DNA of 64,000 nt from Hamiltosporidium tvaerminnensis (GCA_022605425.2 CM061251.1:465001-529000); one strand, 5' to 3'; shown: positions 25,838 to 38,200, counted from the first letter of the stretch. Notes: generated by a model not told the origin, from the sequence alone. Translations and numbers: made by a program.

Positions 25838-28156
25838 ATGGATAAAATTTTTAGAACGATGTTTTCAAATAAGAATATTTGTGATCAAAAGATTGTGCGT
25901 TTCTTCATTTGGATCTTTTTAATTGTCGATCTAAAAGTAGACAATCGATTCGTTATACATTTTTATGATGAAATGAATAACGGGGAAACGGACGTATACA
26001 GCATGAACAAAAATAGTATTTGCTTTTCTAGGTTTGTCAAAAAGAAGTACGTTTGTTACGTACATAATGAATGTATTAAATGCTCACAATTCTTAATTGA
26101 AAATGAAAACGATTTTCCATTAAATTTCAAAAATAAAGATGAAGGTGAATCGGACCATTGCATTTTTTTGAATACAAAAGTATTAAAATTCAATGACTTT
26201 TTGTATTTTTTTAAAATAATAAAAGAAATATCTGAATTAAAAGAAAATTTTAAGATCTGTGATTTCCTACTGATTTTACGTATACTTGAAGCTTTCAAAT
26301 TTAAGGTAGATAAAAATTTCAATCTAATTGTTCGAAATCTGTTACTTTCCATTGTTTTCAATAGTAAATATATCTACGCAAACAATAATTTAAAAGGTAA
26401 AACAATTGTATCAACATCGATGCTAAAGCTTCTTTTTAAAGAATTTGGTAGAATATATTTTCTAGATGCAAGTTTATTTTTTGAAAATGCATCTGGAATC
26501 AAAATTAAAGAAATTTTAAACGAAAATTTTGATATAAATTTTATATTTGATCCAAAATTTGTTTGTATAAATTCCACTTTTATTACTGTAATAAACGAAC
26601 TCTTTGAATCCAATTTAGAATTTTTAATTTCTTTTAGAATTATTTTTGCAAATATTCGAAATACTCGTGCCATTTTATACGGAAATAGAAGTTCAATTCG
26701 AAATATTTCATCCCGCATATGTTATATATTATTTTCAAATATCGAGAAGTTTTGTTTTTATTCTTGGGAAGATATGAATTTCTTTAATTCAATGTGTGAT
26801 AAATTGATATATAAAAAAGTAACAATTCTGATTTTTTTTCGTTGCCGTTTTTCAGTGTTTTCTGAAAGCCCCTTTAATGCTTTTAAATCTCTGACTCGCA
26901 TTTATTTTATCAATTCCTATATAACAAATCCTATATCACTTGGTAAACTTTACACGTATTTAGAATTGATTTTTTCCTTTTATAATGAAATAACAAACGA
27001 AACGAATGCTGCGAAAATTTTGAAACTAGCGACTGATATACAACCTCAGTTTGATAATATCGATGCGGTTCGTTTTTTTGATTTTAATAAATCATTAATG
27101 ATATCCCAAGAATTTAAAAGCTCTGAATATCTCGTTTGTCTAGTTGATGAGATATATTATGTAGGATCATATTTCGGAATATATATGAGTGTTTCTACTT
27201 TTCCACAAAATGTTAAAAGCATTTCTGTTATATTTAAAGAAGTTTCTCTAAGGGGATTTCAATTACAAAATCCTTCAATATTTAACACTACTAGAGAATT
27301 ATCTATCTTGGATTCTGAATTTTCTAACGAATTTTTATTGGATATTTTATTGTTACCGCATTTAGAGGAATTTGTCATATGCAATTGTAAAGCTTTATTT
27401 GAGAAAAAGCTTACGTATGAAAAACGATCATCTATAAATAATTTTTCTATATCTGGAAGTACCTTCACAAATTCCGAGGAAATGATTAATTTTGTGAATT
27501 GCATGCCAAATTTAAAAAGCTTAACGCTTCGTAACAATAAAAACCTATATATGTTTCAAAGTATATCTACAAACAATATGATTTGGTCAAGTTCTCTAGA
27601 AATTTTGATGCTGTTAGACGAGAGAAAATTTCAAGGCGTTTTACCAAACCTTTCTTGCCTTAAAATTATTAAAAATTTTAAATTTGATTATGGATTATAC
27701 GATGAAGGTTCGTTATTACAATTAATGGGTAACCAAGGTTTGATAAATGTTTGCAATCTGTCGGTATATAATTTCAAAATAGGTTCACGTGATAAAGATG
27801 CGATAAAAAATATTTCAGAAATAAAAAATCTATCGTTCTTTAATTGTACATTTATAAATATCACATTTTCGCAGCTATTCGATCCCACAAAAAAATATAC
27901 AATTGAAAAGTTAATTTTAGAAAGAATTCTACTCACGGTTGTGGACATTCTATTTCTATCGAATCTTGCTTGTTTAAAATATTTAGAAATTGAAACCAGT
28001 GGTTTTTTGTTTCAAAGTAAAGATTTCTCTAAGGTTGTTCTTTTAAACTTATCACAACTTCGTATAAGACTTAAAGTTCCGATGCAGTTTTTGCGTGAAA
28101 TAAATTATTTCAAAGAGGTTATGCAATCTAGTAACCTAGAAATCTATGAATTCTAA
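25838..28156 (+). CDS. Leucine-rich repeat-like protein, secreted or membrane-targeted, 772 aa (family member 1)
   Basis: A large intact ORF of a divergent leucine-rich family. The N-terminus has a hydrophobic run (about 22-35, FFIWIFLIVDL) that could be a signal sequence or anchor. A helical block around residues 115-170 (FNDFLYFFKIIKEISEL, then ILRILEAF) corresponds to the same region of the 34.9 kb protein (FELSYFLKLTKNIAEL, then VLKCFKAV). The C-terminal two thirds contain irregular leucine-rich units such as LEEFVICNCKAL, LKSLTLRNNKNL, IKNLSFFNCTF and LKYLEIETSGF. The spacing is irregular, so the fold is inferred. The function is unknown; families of this sort in microsporidia are lineage-specific and often secreted toward the host. 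The start is the first ATG, preceded by ACTCC rather than a full CCC. Minus-strand frames inside it are shadows. Confidence 0.85.
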   Translation: MDKIFRTMFSNKNICDQKIVRFFIWIFLIVDLKVDNRFVIHFYDEMNNGETDVYSMNKNSICFSRFVKKKYVCYVHNECIKCSQFLIENENDFPLNFKNKDEGESDHCIFLNTKVLKFNDFLYFFKIIKEISELKENFKICDFLLILRILEAFKFKVDKNFNLIVRNLLLSIVFNSKYIYANNNLKGKTIVSTSMLKLLFKEFGRIYFLDASLFFENASGIKIKEILNENFDINFIFDPKFVCINSTFITVINELFESNLEFLISFRIIFANIRNTRAILYGNRSSIRNISSRICYILFSNIEKFCFYSWEDMNFFNSMCDKLIYKKVTILIFFRCRFSVFSESPFNAFKSLTRIYFINSYITNPISLGKLYTYLELIFSFYNEITNETNAAKILKLATDIQPQFDNIDAVRFFDFNKSLMISQEFKSSEYLVCLVDEIYYVGSYFGIYMSVSTFPQNVKSISVIFKEVSLRGFQLQNPSIFNTTRELSILDSEFSNEFLLDILLLPHLEEFVICNCKALFEKKLTYEKRSSINNFSISGSTFTNSEEMINFVNCMPNLKSLTLRNNKNLYMFQSISTNNMIWSSSLEILMLLDERKFQGVLPNLSCLKIIKNFKFDYGLYDEGSLLQLMGNQGLINVCNLSVYNFKIGSRDKDAIKNISEIKNLSFFNCTFINITFSQLFDPTKKYTIEKLILERILLTVVDILFLSNLACLKYLEIETSGFLFQSKDFSKVVLLNLSQLRIRLKVPMQFLREINYFKEVMQSSNLEIYEF

Positions 28157-28555
28157 AATTTCAGGATATCTTTCTATTTTTAATTTGCTTGAAAGTCTCA
28201 TCGAAGCTTTTGCTAAGTTCAATACCTCGTGCTTTTGAAGAATTATTTTTATAGTAAAAAAATAAATTCTTACAAGACTTGGTGACTATTTCTTCACTAA
28301 ATCTCTATGTGATTCAAAATTTATCAATGGATTTTAAAGTTAGCACATACTATAATTGATAAATAATTTTGATTAGAGGACTTTTTTAGTCTAACTGCTG
28401 ATCTTTTTATAATACAAAACTACAGATTATGTGATTCTTTTATTTTACTGATACGAAGCTTTCTTGTTTCTTGTATTATTTTTTCAATTCATCTCACGTT
28501 TGCAAATGTATATTCATTTATGTAAAAATGAATGTATGTCTATATCCTTGTGAAT
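28157..28555. other. Spacer, no gene seen
   Basis: AT-rich sequence downstream of the leucine-rich gene. Nothing recognised. Confidence 0.5.
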
Positions 28556-28850
28556 ATTAAAGACATGAAATAAAGGGTGTTATTATTTATATAAAGGGGT
28601 ATTGATTTCATTAAAACGGTAGATTAAATAAAGGGGTTATCTAGGATTTTTATTAAAAGGTGTTAATACGAATGGATAAATTTAAATAGTCTTAATATAA
28701 AGCGTAGTATGTCAAAGGGTGTCACTGTAAAATGGTGGTTTAAAGGAGGTTAGTAAATTTATATTAGATTAACGGGTTGTTAACATATATAATTCCGTAT
28801 TAAAGGGTTTTGGTGATTAAGGAAAATCGGGAGAGTGTTATTTGAATGTG
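28556..28850 (+). repeat. Degenerate short-unit repeat F (AAAGGGTGTTAATA-like)
   Basis: About ten G-rich units spaced roughly 20-45 bases apart: AAAGGGTGTTATTA, AAAGGGGTATTGAT, AAACGGTAGATTAA, AAAGGGGTTATCTA, AAAAGGTGTTAATA, AAAGGGTGTCACTG, AAATGGTGGTTTAA, AAAGGAGGTTAGTA and TAACGGGTTGTTAA. Related units in inverse orientation lie just upstream of the kinase (40.25-40.44 kb). I cannot tell whether this is a decayed satellite, part of a mobile element, or regulatory. Confidence 0.5.
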
Positions 28851-29572
28851 TAATTCTGTAAAGAGCGCTAATAATATGCATGCATTATTAATTGGGAATT
28901 TACTGTTCCCACTCATTTTAATGGTTCTAACGGATAAGCCATTTAAGTGTTTGAGTTTCTTTACGACTCACCTTTTTAAAGACAATAATTCGCACACGAG
29001 TAAACGCTGCAGTATGCAGAATATAATTTGGTTAAAACGTGCTTTTCACATAACGACTCTATGTAGCCACTTATTTCATATAAATTTCATTAAATGTTAT
29101 CGTATAGAAACGAAAACAAAGAATATTACATCTCAAATGCTCAAGTAAAAATAAATAAATACTATTCAAAGTAATAAACGAATGTAATTTTTGTTTTTGT
29201 TATACTTGAATTTATGTTCTTTCATTATGGCAGCAACGCGCGGCGGGTAAGCTAGGTATACAATATTAATTTTCTCTTAATTAAAAAAATAGTCAGTAAG
29301 ACAATGTTTTTGTGTATGATTTCCAAAAATATTTAGTACTTTAGATATCGCATTAGCAAGTTTTAAGTTTGAACGAAATATTATTTGTGATTAGACCGCT
29401 GCTTTAAATTTTATTTTGGTCGATGAATAAATATATATTTCTGTGTTTTCAATTAGGAAAATTGTGGAAACAAACAAATGGAATTAATTTAACTTAAATT
29501 AGCAATAATTTTAAATAATTGTAACATATTGTTTTTAATTTAAATTTAAAATCTGTATCTATAGGCGAATTC
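28851..29572. other. Spacer, no confident gene
   Basis: A 100-codon plus-strand frame at 28846-29148 (starts MCNSVKSANN) has no motif or relative that I recognise. It may be chance or a decayed element. Confidence 0.4.
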
Positions 29573-29690
29573 CCTATGATTCCGAATTACAGCAGATTAA
29601 AAAAATCAAATGGAAAACTTTCATGGGTGTATCCTCGACATTGTAAGATAAAAGAGCAATATAGTGGGTAAATAAGTAAATATAACATCT
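29573..29690 (+). repeat. Dispersed repeat D, copy D3 (3' part only)
   Basis: GAATTCCCTATGATTCCGAA, TTACAGCAGATTAAA, AACTTTCATGG and TATCCTCGACATTG match the second half of D copies at 25.3, 46.2 and 53.9 kb. The shared 5' head is missing here. Confidence 0.6.
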
Positions 29691-30687
29691 AATTCTCAAT
29701 CGATTGAAAATCTATTTATACTGCCGAAAGTATTGTTTAGTAATATATAAACCTATTATATATCAGATATGTTCTTTCGTATTAATTCTTGCTATATTCT
29801 ACTTCCTTTACGCTTTTTTTGATTGGTCTATTTTATTAGCTCTTTATGATGCTTTATCCAATGTTTTTTTCTAGTCAATATATCTAAAGTTTGAGTTTAA
29901 ATGGTTATCGGACTCTTTGTGTATGATTTGGTTCTCATAATCCCGTTAATCAAGTATATTAATGCCTGATTGTCACGTTGGCTTTCTATGGAATATCTAA
30001 TAATACATTTACTAGGTCTTTTTGTCATTACGTCTTAATCTGTACCTTTCTCTTTCTCAAGCTAAAACGGCTCAACCTGTTTTTTGAATATGATTGACTA
30101 AAGTTACCTCTAGTCTTAGTGATATTTAATAGGGTACGGTTTGCAGCATATGTTTACATTGCTATCTAAATTCCAAGTTATTCTATAAAAGATTATATGG
30201 GCTCTGAATCTAGCCATAAGATTCAATTCATTGATTAATAATTTGAGCCTATCGTCTTCATCTGTTTTAACAATTTGAAGCAAATCTTTTGAAATAATAT
30301 CAACCTAAATAATAATCATCAAATTACATTTTTTTACAGCGAAAAAAATCCAGTGAAATAGTCTGCTTTTGGGCATCTAAATTTTTAATGATTTTTAAAC
30401 TTATTTCCGCACATTGTTTTTGGATTTCTTGAATTGATCTTTTTTTTTGTTTTAAAAAATTGAATGCGTATTCATTCTTAAAAAGTAGTTATAAACAACT
30501 CCCCCATATCTGGTATAGAGCTCAAATGAGAAAGGGGGAGAATTGAACCGCGGGGAAAAAACCTTACCTTAAAAACCACCTATATCTTATGAAATATTTA
30601 CAAAATTTTATGCTATCAAAACTAATGAGAATAATAGATTTAAGAAATTACAAAAAAAGAAGGTAAATTTTTTAAAATGAACTAAAA
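29691..30687. other. Spacer before LINE fragment
   Basis: No gene recognised. A short perfect stem CTCCCCC...GGGGGAG (30501-30541) occurs about 150 bases before the endonuclease frame. Confidence 0.45.
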
Positions 30688-32350
30688 ATGGCGACAAAGG
30701 ATATGCGAATACTTCATAAGCCGGAAGTTTTAAAAACTGTGGCAATTGAACTTAAGAGATATAAAATAAATATTTCAGCGTTGCAAGAGATTCGTTGGAA
30801 GGAAACTCACATGTTTAAAAGCGAAGACCACATAATCTTTTATAGTGAAACGTGATCTTTCATACTCTAATTACAGCCTTTATTATAAATAACAATTTGG
30901 TGTATACAGTAAAAGATATAAATGAACATTATGTCGAATTCGGTATGCAACAAAATTCGTCAGCTTAACAATATTAGACTCATCTTTCCATTGAAGAAGC
31001 AAATAACATGAAGAAATATAGCTGTTACGACTTCCTGGAAAAATCATAAGATATTTTTCCAAGAAGCATAGTGATATTACTCGGTGAAATAAATCTAATA
31101 GTGGGTAAAGAAAGAGCTTATATGCTCAAATCGGAAAATAAATCTTGTATAAGACGCAGAGAAAATCTATTTCGATTAATGAACTTCTCAAGTAGCAAGA
31201 ATATGATTTTCGTCTATAATGTTTTCCACATAAAGACATACAGGTAACGTGTAAGTCACCAGATAATCATACTAGTACATAACAAAATCATGCAATTATG
31301 GAGGCAAGGTCCGCATCGGTGTACAGAATGTAAAAACATATAAAGAAGGAGACATTAACACCCATCACTACCTTGTAATCATTACATTTTGCCAAAGAAC
31401 ATCATTATTTGCATGGTTGAAAAATCTCTAAGCCGGAAATTTTATCTTCCAAAAACTAAGAGATCTTGGTTTAAGAGCATAATTTAGTGAAATTATCCAA
31501 AATAGTATAAATTATTTTGAAGACACGGGTAGAAGTGGTGAAAATAAAGCGATCGAAGGAACATAGGAAATACTAAAGAATAAAATTCTAAACCAAGCGG
31601 AGGAAATAAATGGATTTAAAGGACACAAATGCATACAAAGCGGTCTTATGAAGAAGGCAAATAGCAATTTACATAAGAAAGCAGGCAGAATTAACCTCTT
31701 GCAAGAACAACGCACCGATACGGATTTACTTTTATTAGTGCGAGGAACGAAAGCATCACATGTATGCAGGAAAAAAAAAGTGATTACAGGATGAAAGTAT
31801 ACGCCTATGGAAACAGAATCTTTAAATAAACAAACAAGATAAATGCAGGAACAGAATAAAAATTAAGAAAAAAACTTTTGGTCCAGGAACTTTAACCTGC
31901 AAGCAATAAATAAAAAGTTATGTTACGGATCTAGAAGAACTCTTGGATCTATAGGCGAAATATTTTGGAACTTTTTAATTAAGACGATGCAAAATGAGGA
32001 AAAGAAACATTTTGTTTCGAGATTTCAGGTCCAACCTACATAAAATATGAACATATAGGCCTCAAATCGTGAAAATCGAGGACGCTATTATTTCCTAAAA
32101 AACAAATAAGTAGCCAGTGAGTACCGGCGCATTTATGTGGGAATATTGAAGTATGGAGTAAATGCGCTTCTAAAGAATTTTTTTCTGAGCGTAAAAGTTT
32201 CGAAATTACAAATAAATCCCAAAAGATTGGAATAATGCCCTTATTGTTCCAATTCACAATAAAGGCGTTAACCGATTTAGCTCGAAGTCATTCCTTCATT
32301 AATACTCGAAACTATAGCTGTGCACGAGCCTTGACCTCTCTAAGTAATAC
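30688..32350 (+). mobile_element. LINE fragment: apurinic-type endonuclease and start of reverse transcriptase, broken
   Basis: The frame from the ATG at 30688 carries endonuclease-reverse transcriptase signatures: MRILHKPEVLKTVAIELKRY then ISALQEIRWKET and DHIIFYS. After stops and shifts it continues with IVILLGEINLIVGKE (canonical LLGDFNAKVGKE), FHIKTYR, SPDNHTS and EARSASVY, consistent with the C-terminal half of the endonuclease domain. Near 32200-32270 IPKDWNNALIVPIHNKG matches the opening of LINE RT domains (W...IVPIYKKGD). The order endonuclease then RT fits RTE/CR1/Jockey-like LINEs. Many in-frame stops show it is inactive, and the RT catalytic core was not found downstream. Confidence 0.8.
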
Positions 32351-33490
32351 TGTTAAAGGTATTGTGTAATAAGTATGTCTAGTTTTTCGGGTTCAAAAGA
32401 AAAGTGGTTTTAACAGGTAGACTGTTAACCATACGCTTAACCCCAACCTCGAGATTGGTTCCTTTTTGTCGCGCTTTACAAAAAGCAAAGAATACCCCAA
32501 ATTTATTCTGCTCTCAGCATGTTGGGGAATTTCGGCATGAATTAGTCAGAAAAATTTATAGTGATATATCCCAGACAATTGTTAACATGTCTAATTTTAG
32601 CTCTTATGTCTGTTTTCGAAGATACATTATATCCAGTTGCGACATCTAAAATATTTATTTTAATCTTCGTCTGGTAAATATATTAGAAAAAATACTATTC
32701 TGGTTTATCGATAAAAAACCTGTACTCTTGCAGATTTTCTAAGGAATTGTTTCGGGATTTGGAATGCCTAAAGAAATCCTAAAATCATCTTTATTCCTAT
32801 AGCGCTATATAGCTCATATAGAATTTATGTTAAGAATTTTATCTTTTATTCTGCGTTTAAGATAGTTGCGAATTCCGAATATGAATTCGGGAACAAGTTT
32901 TTCAGTAAAATAATTAAAAAAATATAGGTTGTTTGTGTTTGAAAGTTTCTGTACTAATAATTTTGTCCCATTGAAGAATTGATGCTTTGTAAGAAGTAAT
33001 TCCTTCCTGTAATTTTATTTCATTTATTGTTGTTTGCAGTATTGAGGTATGCAAACGAAATGATATTTAGGTACTTAAATCCTCTTTTTTTCATAATTAT
33101 CTTAGTATCATCAATTATAAAATAATTTTCAACATGTTAACACATCTTTACATTAGGTCTTATTTATGTAAAGCAAATCAAGTTCATTTTCTTAGTCACT
33201 TTTTCACAATTTTCTTAAAATTTAGGATCTCTCGTTTTTCTAGCACGAGAGCTTCAAACTCTATGAATTAGACTACTTTGGGTTTCAAAAAGATCGTATT
33301 ATTTACTATCGGAATATAAACAGAGACACATTAAGTTAAACTCGCGAGACAGAGTGCTGAGGTTACAAAACAAGTTAAACGTCGTATTGGCGACCGTGGC
33401 TAGAATCCACTCTTTGAATTCGGTAATATTTGCTAAAAACAAGTACGAGAGCTATAAAATCATGGAGTTTTTTATGTGAAATATATTGTT
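32351..33490. other. Spacer, no confident gene
   Basis: An 81-codon frame at 32404-32649 follows the LINE relic and may be part of a mobile element, but it shows no diagnostic motif. The remainder is AT-rich. Confidence 0.45.
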
Positions 33491-34435
33491 ACTAGACATT
33501 TAGCTCTTGGTAACGAACTTTCTTTTACATTCATAAGAATAAATGTCGGAAATAATCATAAACCCTATTATATAAGCCATAGCTTCTTAAACTTGTCAAT
33601 TTAAATTTCTTAGCCTCACGTGATCTCTTTTTCTAACTTTGTTTAGTTTTTAATTTGCGAATTATTTAGCCGCTTTGAGCAATTTAACAAACAAAACTTA
33701 AGCTTTATTAAACTGCTATTTCTCTTGTTTTTTTTATATTTACTTTCGATATTTCAAAACTTTAGCTCGGCGTTTTATATTTAGTCTTTTCTTTTTCCAC
33801 CTATTTTCATTCAATTATGTGCTTTTCTTCGGAAAAAATTATTTTTTTAAGTGTTGTATTTGTTTGAAAACCCGTGCTTTTTAAAAGTATGTTGTATTGG
33901 TTATATATTGTATAAACTCTCGGTTGTTTTAATTAAAAATCTTTTAATTTAATCAAGTATAAAGTTCCACGAAGCTTTTTAAGCAAAATTGTTTTGTGCC
34001 ATTATTATTGATAATATGAATATATAATATAGAAAAACGGTCGAGAAACATCAATCTTATCATTCAATTTTTTATGTAACTGTAAATTCGTAGAAAAGAA
34101 ATCAGAACAATTGATTTAAATTTTTTTCAAAAATGAAAACTTTAGGAAAACGAAAAAAACGCATTTTTATGCTATTCATGATAAATAATATAATTTAGAA
34201 GAAAATTTACAATTTTTATTTCAAATTTTTTTTGTGAACTAATAGAACTTTTCGGGTGGTTTATATTCGCTTCTACTCACTATTATTGGTTCTGTAGGAT
34301 TTATGAACAAATACAAAGCGACACTTCCTAATTGAAGCACTTTTATTGGTGTCTTATATTCTTTTAACCAATAAACATTTCGAGGTGAGTTATCGTCGTC
34401 GTCGGGACATTACTGAATTCTATAAATGATATGTA
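33491..34435 (+). repeat. Flank repeat C, copy C2, upstream of leucine-rich gene 2
   Basis: Aligned by eye with the minus strand of 4.39-5.34 kb and with 53.52-54.93 kb: AACGAACTTTCTTTTACATT, AATTATGTG, CTTTTAATTTAATCAAG, AAAGTTCCACGAA, CTACTCACTATTATTGGT, AACATTTCGAGGTGAG and GTCGTCGTCGGGACATTACT. It ends about 470 bases before the gene at 34906. It is noncoding. It may contain the promoter region of the gene family, or it may be an unrelated element found there twice. Confidence 0.65.
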
Positions 34436-34905
34436 ACACGACAGATAATTAAATACATAATTGTTTTGTTTGTTGAAGTTTAAGACTTAATTAAGAGCAT
34501 GGCTCATAATGCTGACCTGAGTTTATTTGTAATATTTCTATATAATTATAGTTATATTATCAAGTAAGAAATATATTTGATGCTCCATTTACTGAAATTA
34601 TAATGTTAACAAAAAGAAAGACTAATTTGAGATTTCATGTGTTGTTTTGCCTATATGATGCAAAAAACATTATATTTAAGAAAAATATCTCAAACGTATA
34701 GTTTAATTTAACCTCTATAATCATTTTTATCATAAATTGTTTATAAGATAAAAAACCCTACTATTTTAAAAAAATTGTAATTTAGTGGTTTTTCAAGTTT
34801 TTTAAATTATTAGGAATGGGCGAAATTCCGAGATAAGCGAATTTTAATCAGCAAACCGATTAAATACCTTTTATTCAATTTAACCAAAATATTTTTCCCC
34901 CGAAT

Positions 34906-37266
34906 ATGACTTATACCGATAAACAAATGTATACTAATTTAAAAAAGAATGTAAATTCCCGCATAGGACTAACATATATTCTGATACAGATTATTTATTT
35001 GTTAATATTGCTTGAATCTGCGTTTGCTTATAAATTTACCTATAGTTTTGAACAAACTGAAGATTCTGCAATTCTGTTTTTCAAAGAAAATGAAGTTTTT
35101 GATACAGAAAAAAGTAGCAATTATGAAGTAAATATAATTTTTGATGTCGACATAATGCTTATAAACAAAAAATCGCATGTTTTTACGTATGAAAAAGAAA
35201 ACTTTATTAGTTTAAGCATCCTAGACGATATTTTATCATCTAATAACACTGGAAATGAAACCAAATGTGGAATAATTGAATGTAATTTTGAATTATCATA
35301 TTTTCTTAAGCTGACTAAAAATATAGCAGAGTTACCTGTTAAGTTAAATGATGATAAAATCAAATGTATGTTGTCAGTTTTGAAATGTTTTAAGGCCGTG
35401 GAAAACAAGATGTTTAAAGAGTTTTTAAATGCTTTGATCTTTACCGAATTTGTATTTATAAATAGAAATGACGCAAGACAAAGTTTTTTGAATCAAGAAG
35501 AACTATTTAATCTTTCAATCAAATCAGATTATTGTATCATAAAAGTTATAATATCTTCTTTCTTCAAAGCTTTTATGATAGAGCATGTTTTCTATGGTGG
35601 AAATTTAATTCTATTAGAAGAACCCGGCGTGAATTTCGATGTTTCATTTTTTGATATACATGTTCCATATAGAAATTTACTTATAAATAACACTAAGATA
35701 TTTTTTATTCTAGAAAATATTTTGCAAAATATTCGCTGTAGAAATATATTTAGGTTTGTACTAAATAGCATTGATATTAGGTCAGTGATAATAAATTATC
35801 TTCAAGAATCTCGAATCCTTAATTCAAGCATTCTTTTTCATATACTTCGTTTTGATATGTTAAAATCGATAATAATATCAAATTTTAATACTTCTTCTAT
35901 CTACTTCGTAGATAAATTATTTAAAGTTTTAGACCAAAATATAGATTACTTAAGTTTGAAAAATACAGTTGTTAACAAAAATGTTCTTGATGATTTATTT
36001 GAGCGATTAAAGCTCAAAGGATTGGTATTATTTGGTAACTGTTTGTTGGAAGGACCTGATCCGGTTGAAAATTACTTATATTTTAACAAAACTTTAGAAT
36101 ATCTCAACCTAAAAGTTTTAAACGCATGTTTTAGCTGGTTATTGAATGTTTTTGAGACAAAAAATCTACGGAAACTTATTCTTACATTTCTTACATCAAA
36201 TGCGCAAAAAAATTTTATGAAAGAGTTTTGTAAAGTGAATAAAAATACAAACATTTTGCACATAGAAATTTGCTTTTTCGACGAACTTTTTTATAGCTTT
36301 TGTGATTCATTATCATATTTTAAATCATTGCAAACCTTAATAATTTCAAGATTTAAAACTGATGGTAACACAGAGTCCTGTTTAATAAAAGCAATTAAAT
36401 CTATGAAAAATTTAGAACATATAGAAATTTTGCATCATGGTGTTTCAGAAAAATTTTATAATTTTTTGTTGCAAAAACGCGGAATAAAAAATATTGTGCT
36501 TAAAAACTTTATATACAGCCCAAATACTTTAAAATTCGATTCTTTGAATAATAATGTGTCTATAAGTGAATTTTTTCTAAATAACGTAAAAATAACAGAG
36601 GATAGTTTGATAGAAATATGCAAATGTGGTACTTTGACAAAATTAAAGTTAAATGTGTGTAATTTAGAGCCTTCGCTTGTTTCTAGTCAATATAGTTTGT
36701 TATTAAAAAATATCGTTTCTCTGTATTTAGAAGATAGCAATCTAGCAATTATAAAAAATATGAATATATTAACGCAGCTTAATTGCCTTGAAACTTTATA
36801 CATTTCGAAATGCGGTTTTTCTTGTGGTTATTTGGCAAAATTAAGTTCATCTTGCAATCTCAAACTAAAATCTCTTTCATATATATCAGGTATTCTAGAT
36901 GCGAATGATTTGGATAGAATAAAAAAAATGGAGGTACTTAGAGAATTGAATCTTTCAGGATCTAAATTTAAAAAATGTGGTTTCTATAGCTTAGGCCATA
37001 GTAATAAGTTTTTGGGTTTTTTAAAAGACTTAAATTTAAATTTTGTCAAAATAGATTTAGAGGATCTGAAACTTATCAGAGAATTCAGAGAATTAGAAAG
37101 ATTAACTTTGACATTTTCCAATGTCAATATGTATACAGAGAATGGTTTCGTTGTTTCCCATAATTTGTATCGTATTGCAAGTAAAAATATAAACGATATG
37201 AGTAATTACTATAAACTACGGTGTTATCTTCGAGAAGAAGTTGCTGGTATTTATTTTTACGATTAA
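34906..37266 (+). CDS. Secreted leucine-rich repeat-like protein, 786 aa (family member 2)
   Basis: An intact ORF with a convincing signal peptide: residues about 20-42 hold a hydrophobic core (YILIQIIYLLILLESAFA) ending in a small-residue AFA cleavage site before YKF. A conserved helical block follows, shared with the 25.8 kb gene. From about residue 360 onward leucine-rich units recur: LEYLNLKVLN, LRKLILTFL, LQTLIISRF, LTKLKLNVCNLE, LETLYISKCGFS, LRELNLSGSKF, LKDLNLNFVKI and LERLTLTFSNV, spaced roughly 25-35 residues apart as in LRR solenoids. There is no C-terminal anchor. It is predicted to be exported and to act outside the cell or in the host. Five consecutive C residues lie four bases before the ATG. 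Short minus-strand frames inside it are shadows. Confidence 0.88.
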   Translation: MTYTDKQMYTNLKKNVNSRIGLTYILIQIIYLLILLESAFAYKFTYSFEQTEDSAILFFKENEVFDTEKSSNYEVNIIFDVDIMLINKKSHVFTYEKENFISLSILDDILSSNNTGNETKCGIIECNFELSYFLKLTKNIAELPVKLNDDKIKCMLSVLKCFKAVENKMFKEFLNALIFTEFVFINRNDARQSFLNQEELFNLSIKSDYCIIKVIISSFFKAFMIEHVFYGGNLILLEEPGVNFDVSFFDIHVPYRNLLINNTKIFFILENILQNIRCRNIFRFVLNSIDIRSVIINYLQESRILNSSILFHILRFDMLKSIIISNFNTSSIYFVDKLFKVLDQNIDYLSLKNTVVNKNVLDDLFERLKLKGLVLFGNCLLEGPDPVENYLYFNKTLEYLNLKVLNACFSWLLNVFETKNLRKLILTFLTSNAQKNFMKEFCKVNKNTNILHIEICFFDELFYSFCDSLSYFKSLQTLIISRFKTDGNTESCLIKAIKSMKNLEHIEILHHGVSEKFYNFLLQKRGIKNIVLKNFIYSPNTLKFDSLNNNVSISEFFLNNVKITEDSLIEICKCGTLTKLKLNVCNLEPSLVSSQYSLLLKNIVSLYLEDSNLAIIKNMNILTQLNCLETLYISKCGFSCGYLAKLSSSCNLKLKSLSYISGILDANDLDRIKKMEVLRELNLSGSKFKKCGFYSLGHSNKFLGFLKDLNLNFVKIDLEDLKLIREFRELERLTLTFSNVNMYTENGFVVSHNLYRIASKNINDMSNYYKLRCYLREEVAGIYFYD

Positions 37267-37474
37267 AAGCATAAGTTTTCATCGTATTTGTATTTTTTTT
37301 AATTTATTCGTATTATCAAGCAATTCATTTGTTTTTTATTGTAAATAACTATTAAATGCAAACTTTGTAATGTTTCATACATTGTCTAAATCTATGTACT
37401 TGTAAAATATCATTTTTTTCAATGACATTTTCTATTTATCGATATATTTATTTGGTTTATATATAATTGTTAAG

Positions 37475-38200
37475 GTGAAGGAATGATAACCACATAAAAA
37501 ACTATTTGCTTAGCAATGTGTATTTGAAATGGATGTGAAGATAATAATTTGTATTTTTGGTGGGAAAAAACTACTATAAATTCGGTTGTCTATGGGATTT
37601 CTATGAAGAAGAGAGGGTCTACGAAATAGCGAAACTTTTTCTACAAATTTATTTGTGGTTTTTTATGTAACTAGATCATAGATTCCATCTGAAATCGTAG
37701 CTATTTGCAAGTAAAAGCATAAAAACTTAGCTCTGCACACTAGGTTTAAAAGAATTAGCGCCTGTGAGATATAAAAATGAAACCCATTGAAAGCAGGGAG
37801 AGCTAAATAACAGATTATACCCGTTGATATGGCATTGCACTGTCTGAGTAGACCCATGTTAGTCTCTGAAATATATCTTAGCTAGAAGTTTTTGGGTTTA
37901 GAGGTATAGAGTAAATGAGGAGGTGGCATAGTCTTGGGGAATGGGGGGCTAAAATGTGGTCTTCGGTCTTTAATCACACTCTATGCAACCGAAATTAACA
38001 AAATTAGCGATACTAGCTTGCCTATTAATTGGATTCTACACACCTTTTAGACGTAAGGCTTTGTGGTTTAAATATCGTAAGAGGTACAGATAGAGTGTTG
38101 CGGATCGATTATTTGTAAACCTAGGACTGCGTTAAGGCCATAAAACAAATATAACAATTCGTCTGTTTTAAAAGGATGTGATATTTTTCAAAAAAAGGTT
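37475..38200 (+). repeat. Dispersed repeat A, copy A3
   Basis: It starts GTGAAGGAATGATAACCACA and follows A2 through the CTGAAATATATCTTAGCTAG and CTAGGACTGCGTTAA blocks to GATGTGATATTTTTC. It has more small deletions than A2. It begins about 210 bases downstream of leucine-rich gene 2. No coding capacity. Confidence 0.8.

Noticed and set aside
26056-26361. 101-codon minus-strand frame, and similar ones at 26374-26718, 27259-27537 and 35121-35408
   Set aside because: They are mirror frames of the two leucine-rich genes.
28846-29148. 100-codon frame starting MCNSVKSANN
   Set aside because: No motif, no CCC triplet, no relative in the window. In this AT-rich, repeat-laden sequence a frame of this size can be accidental.
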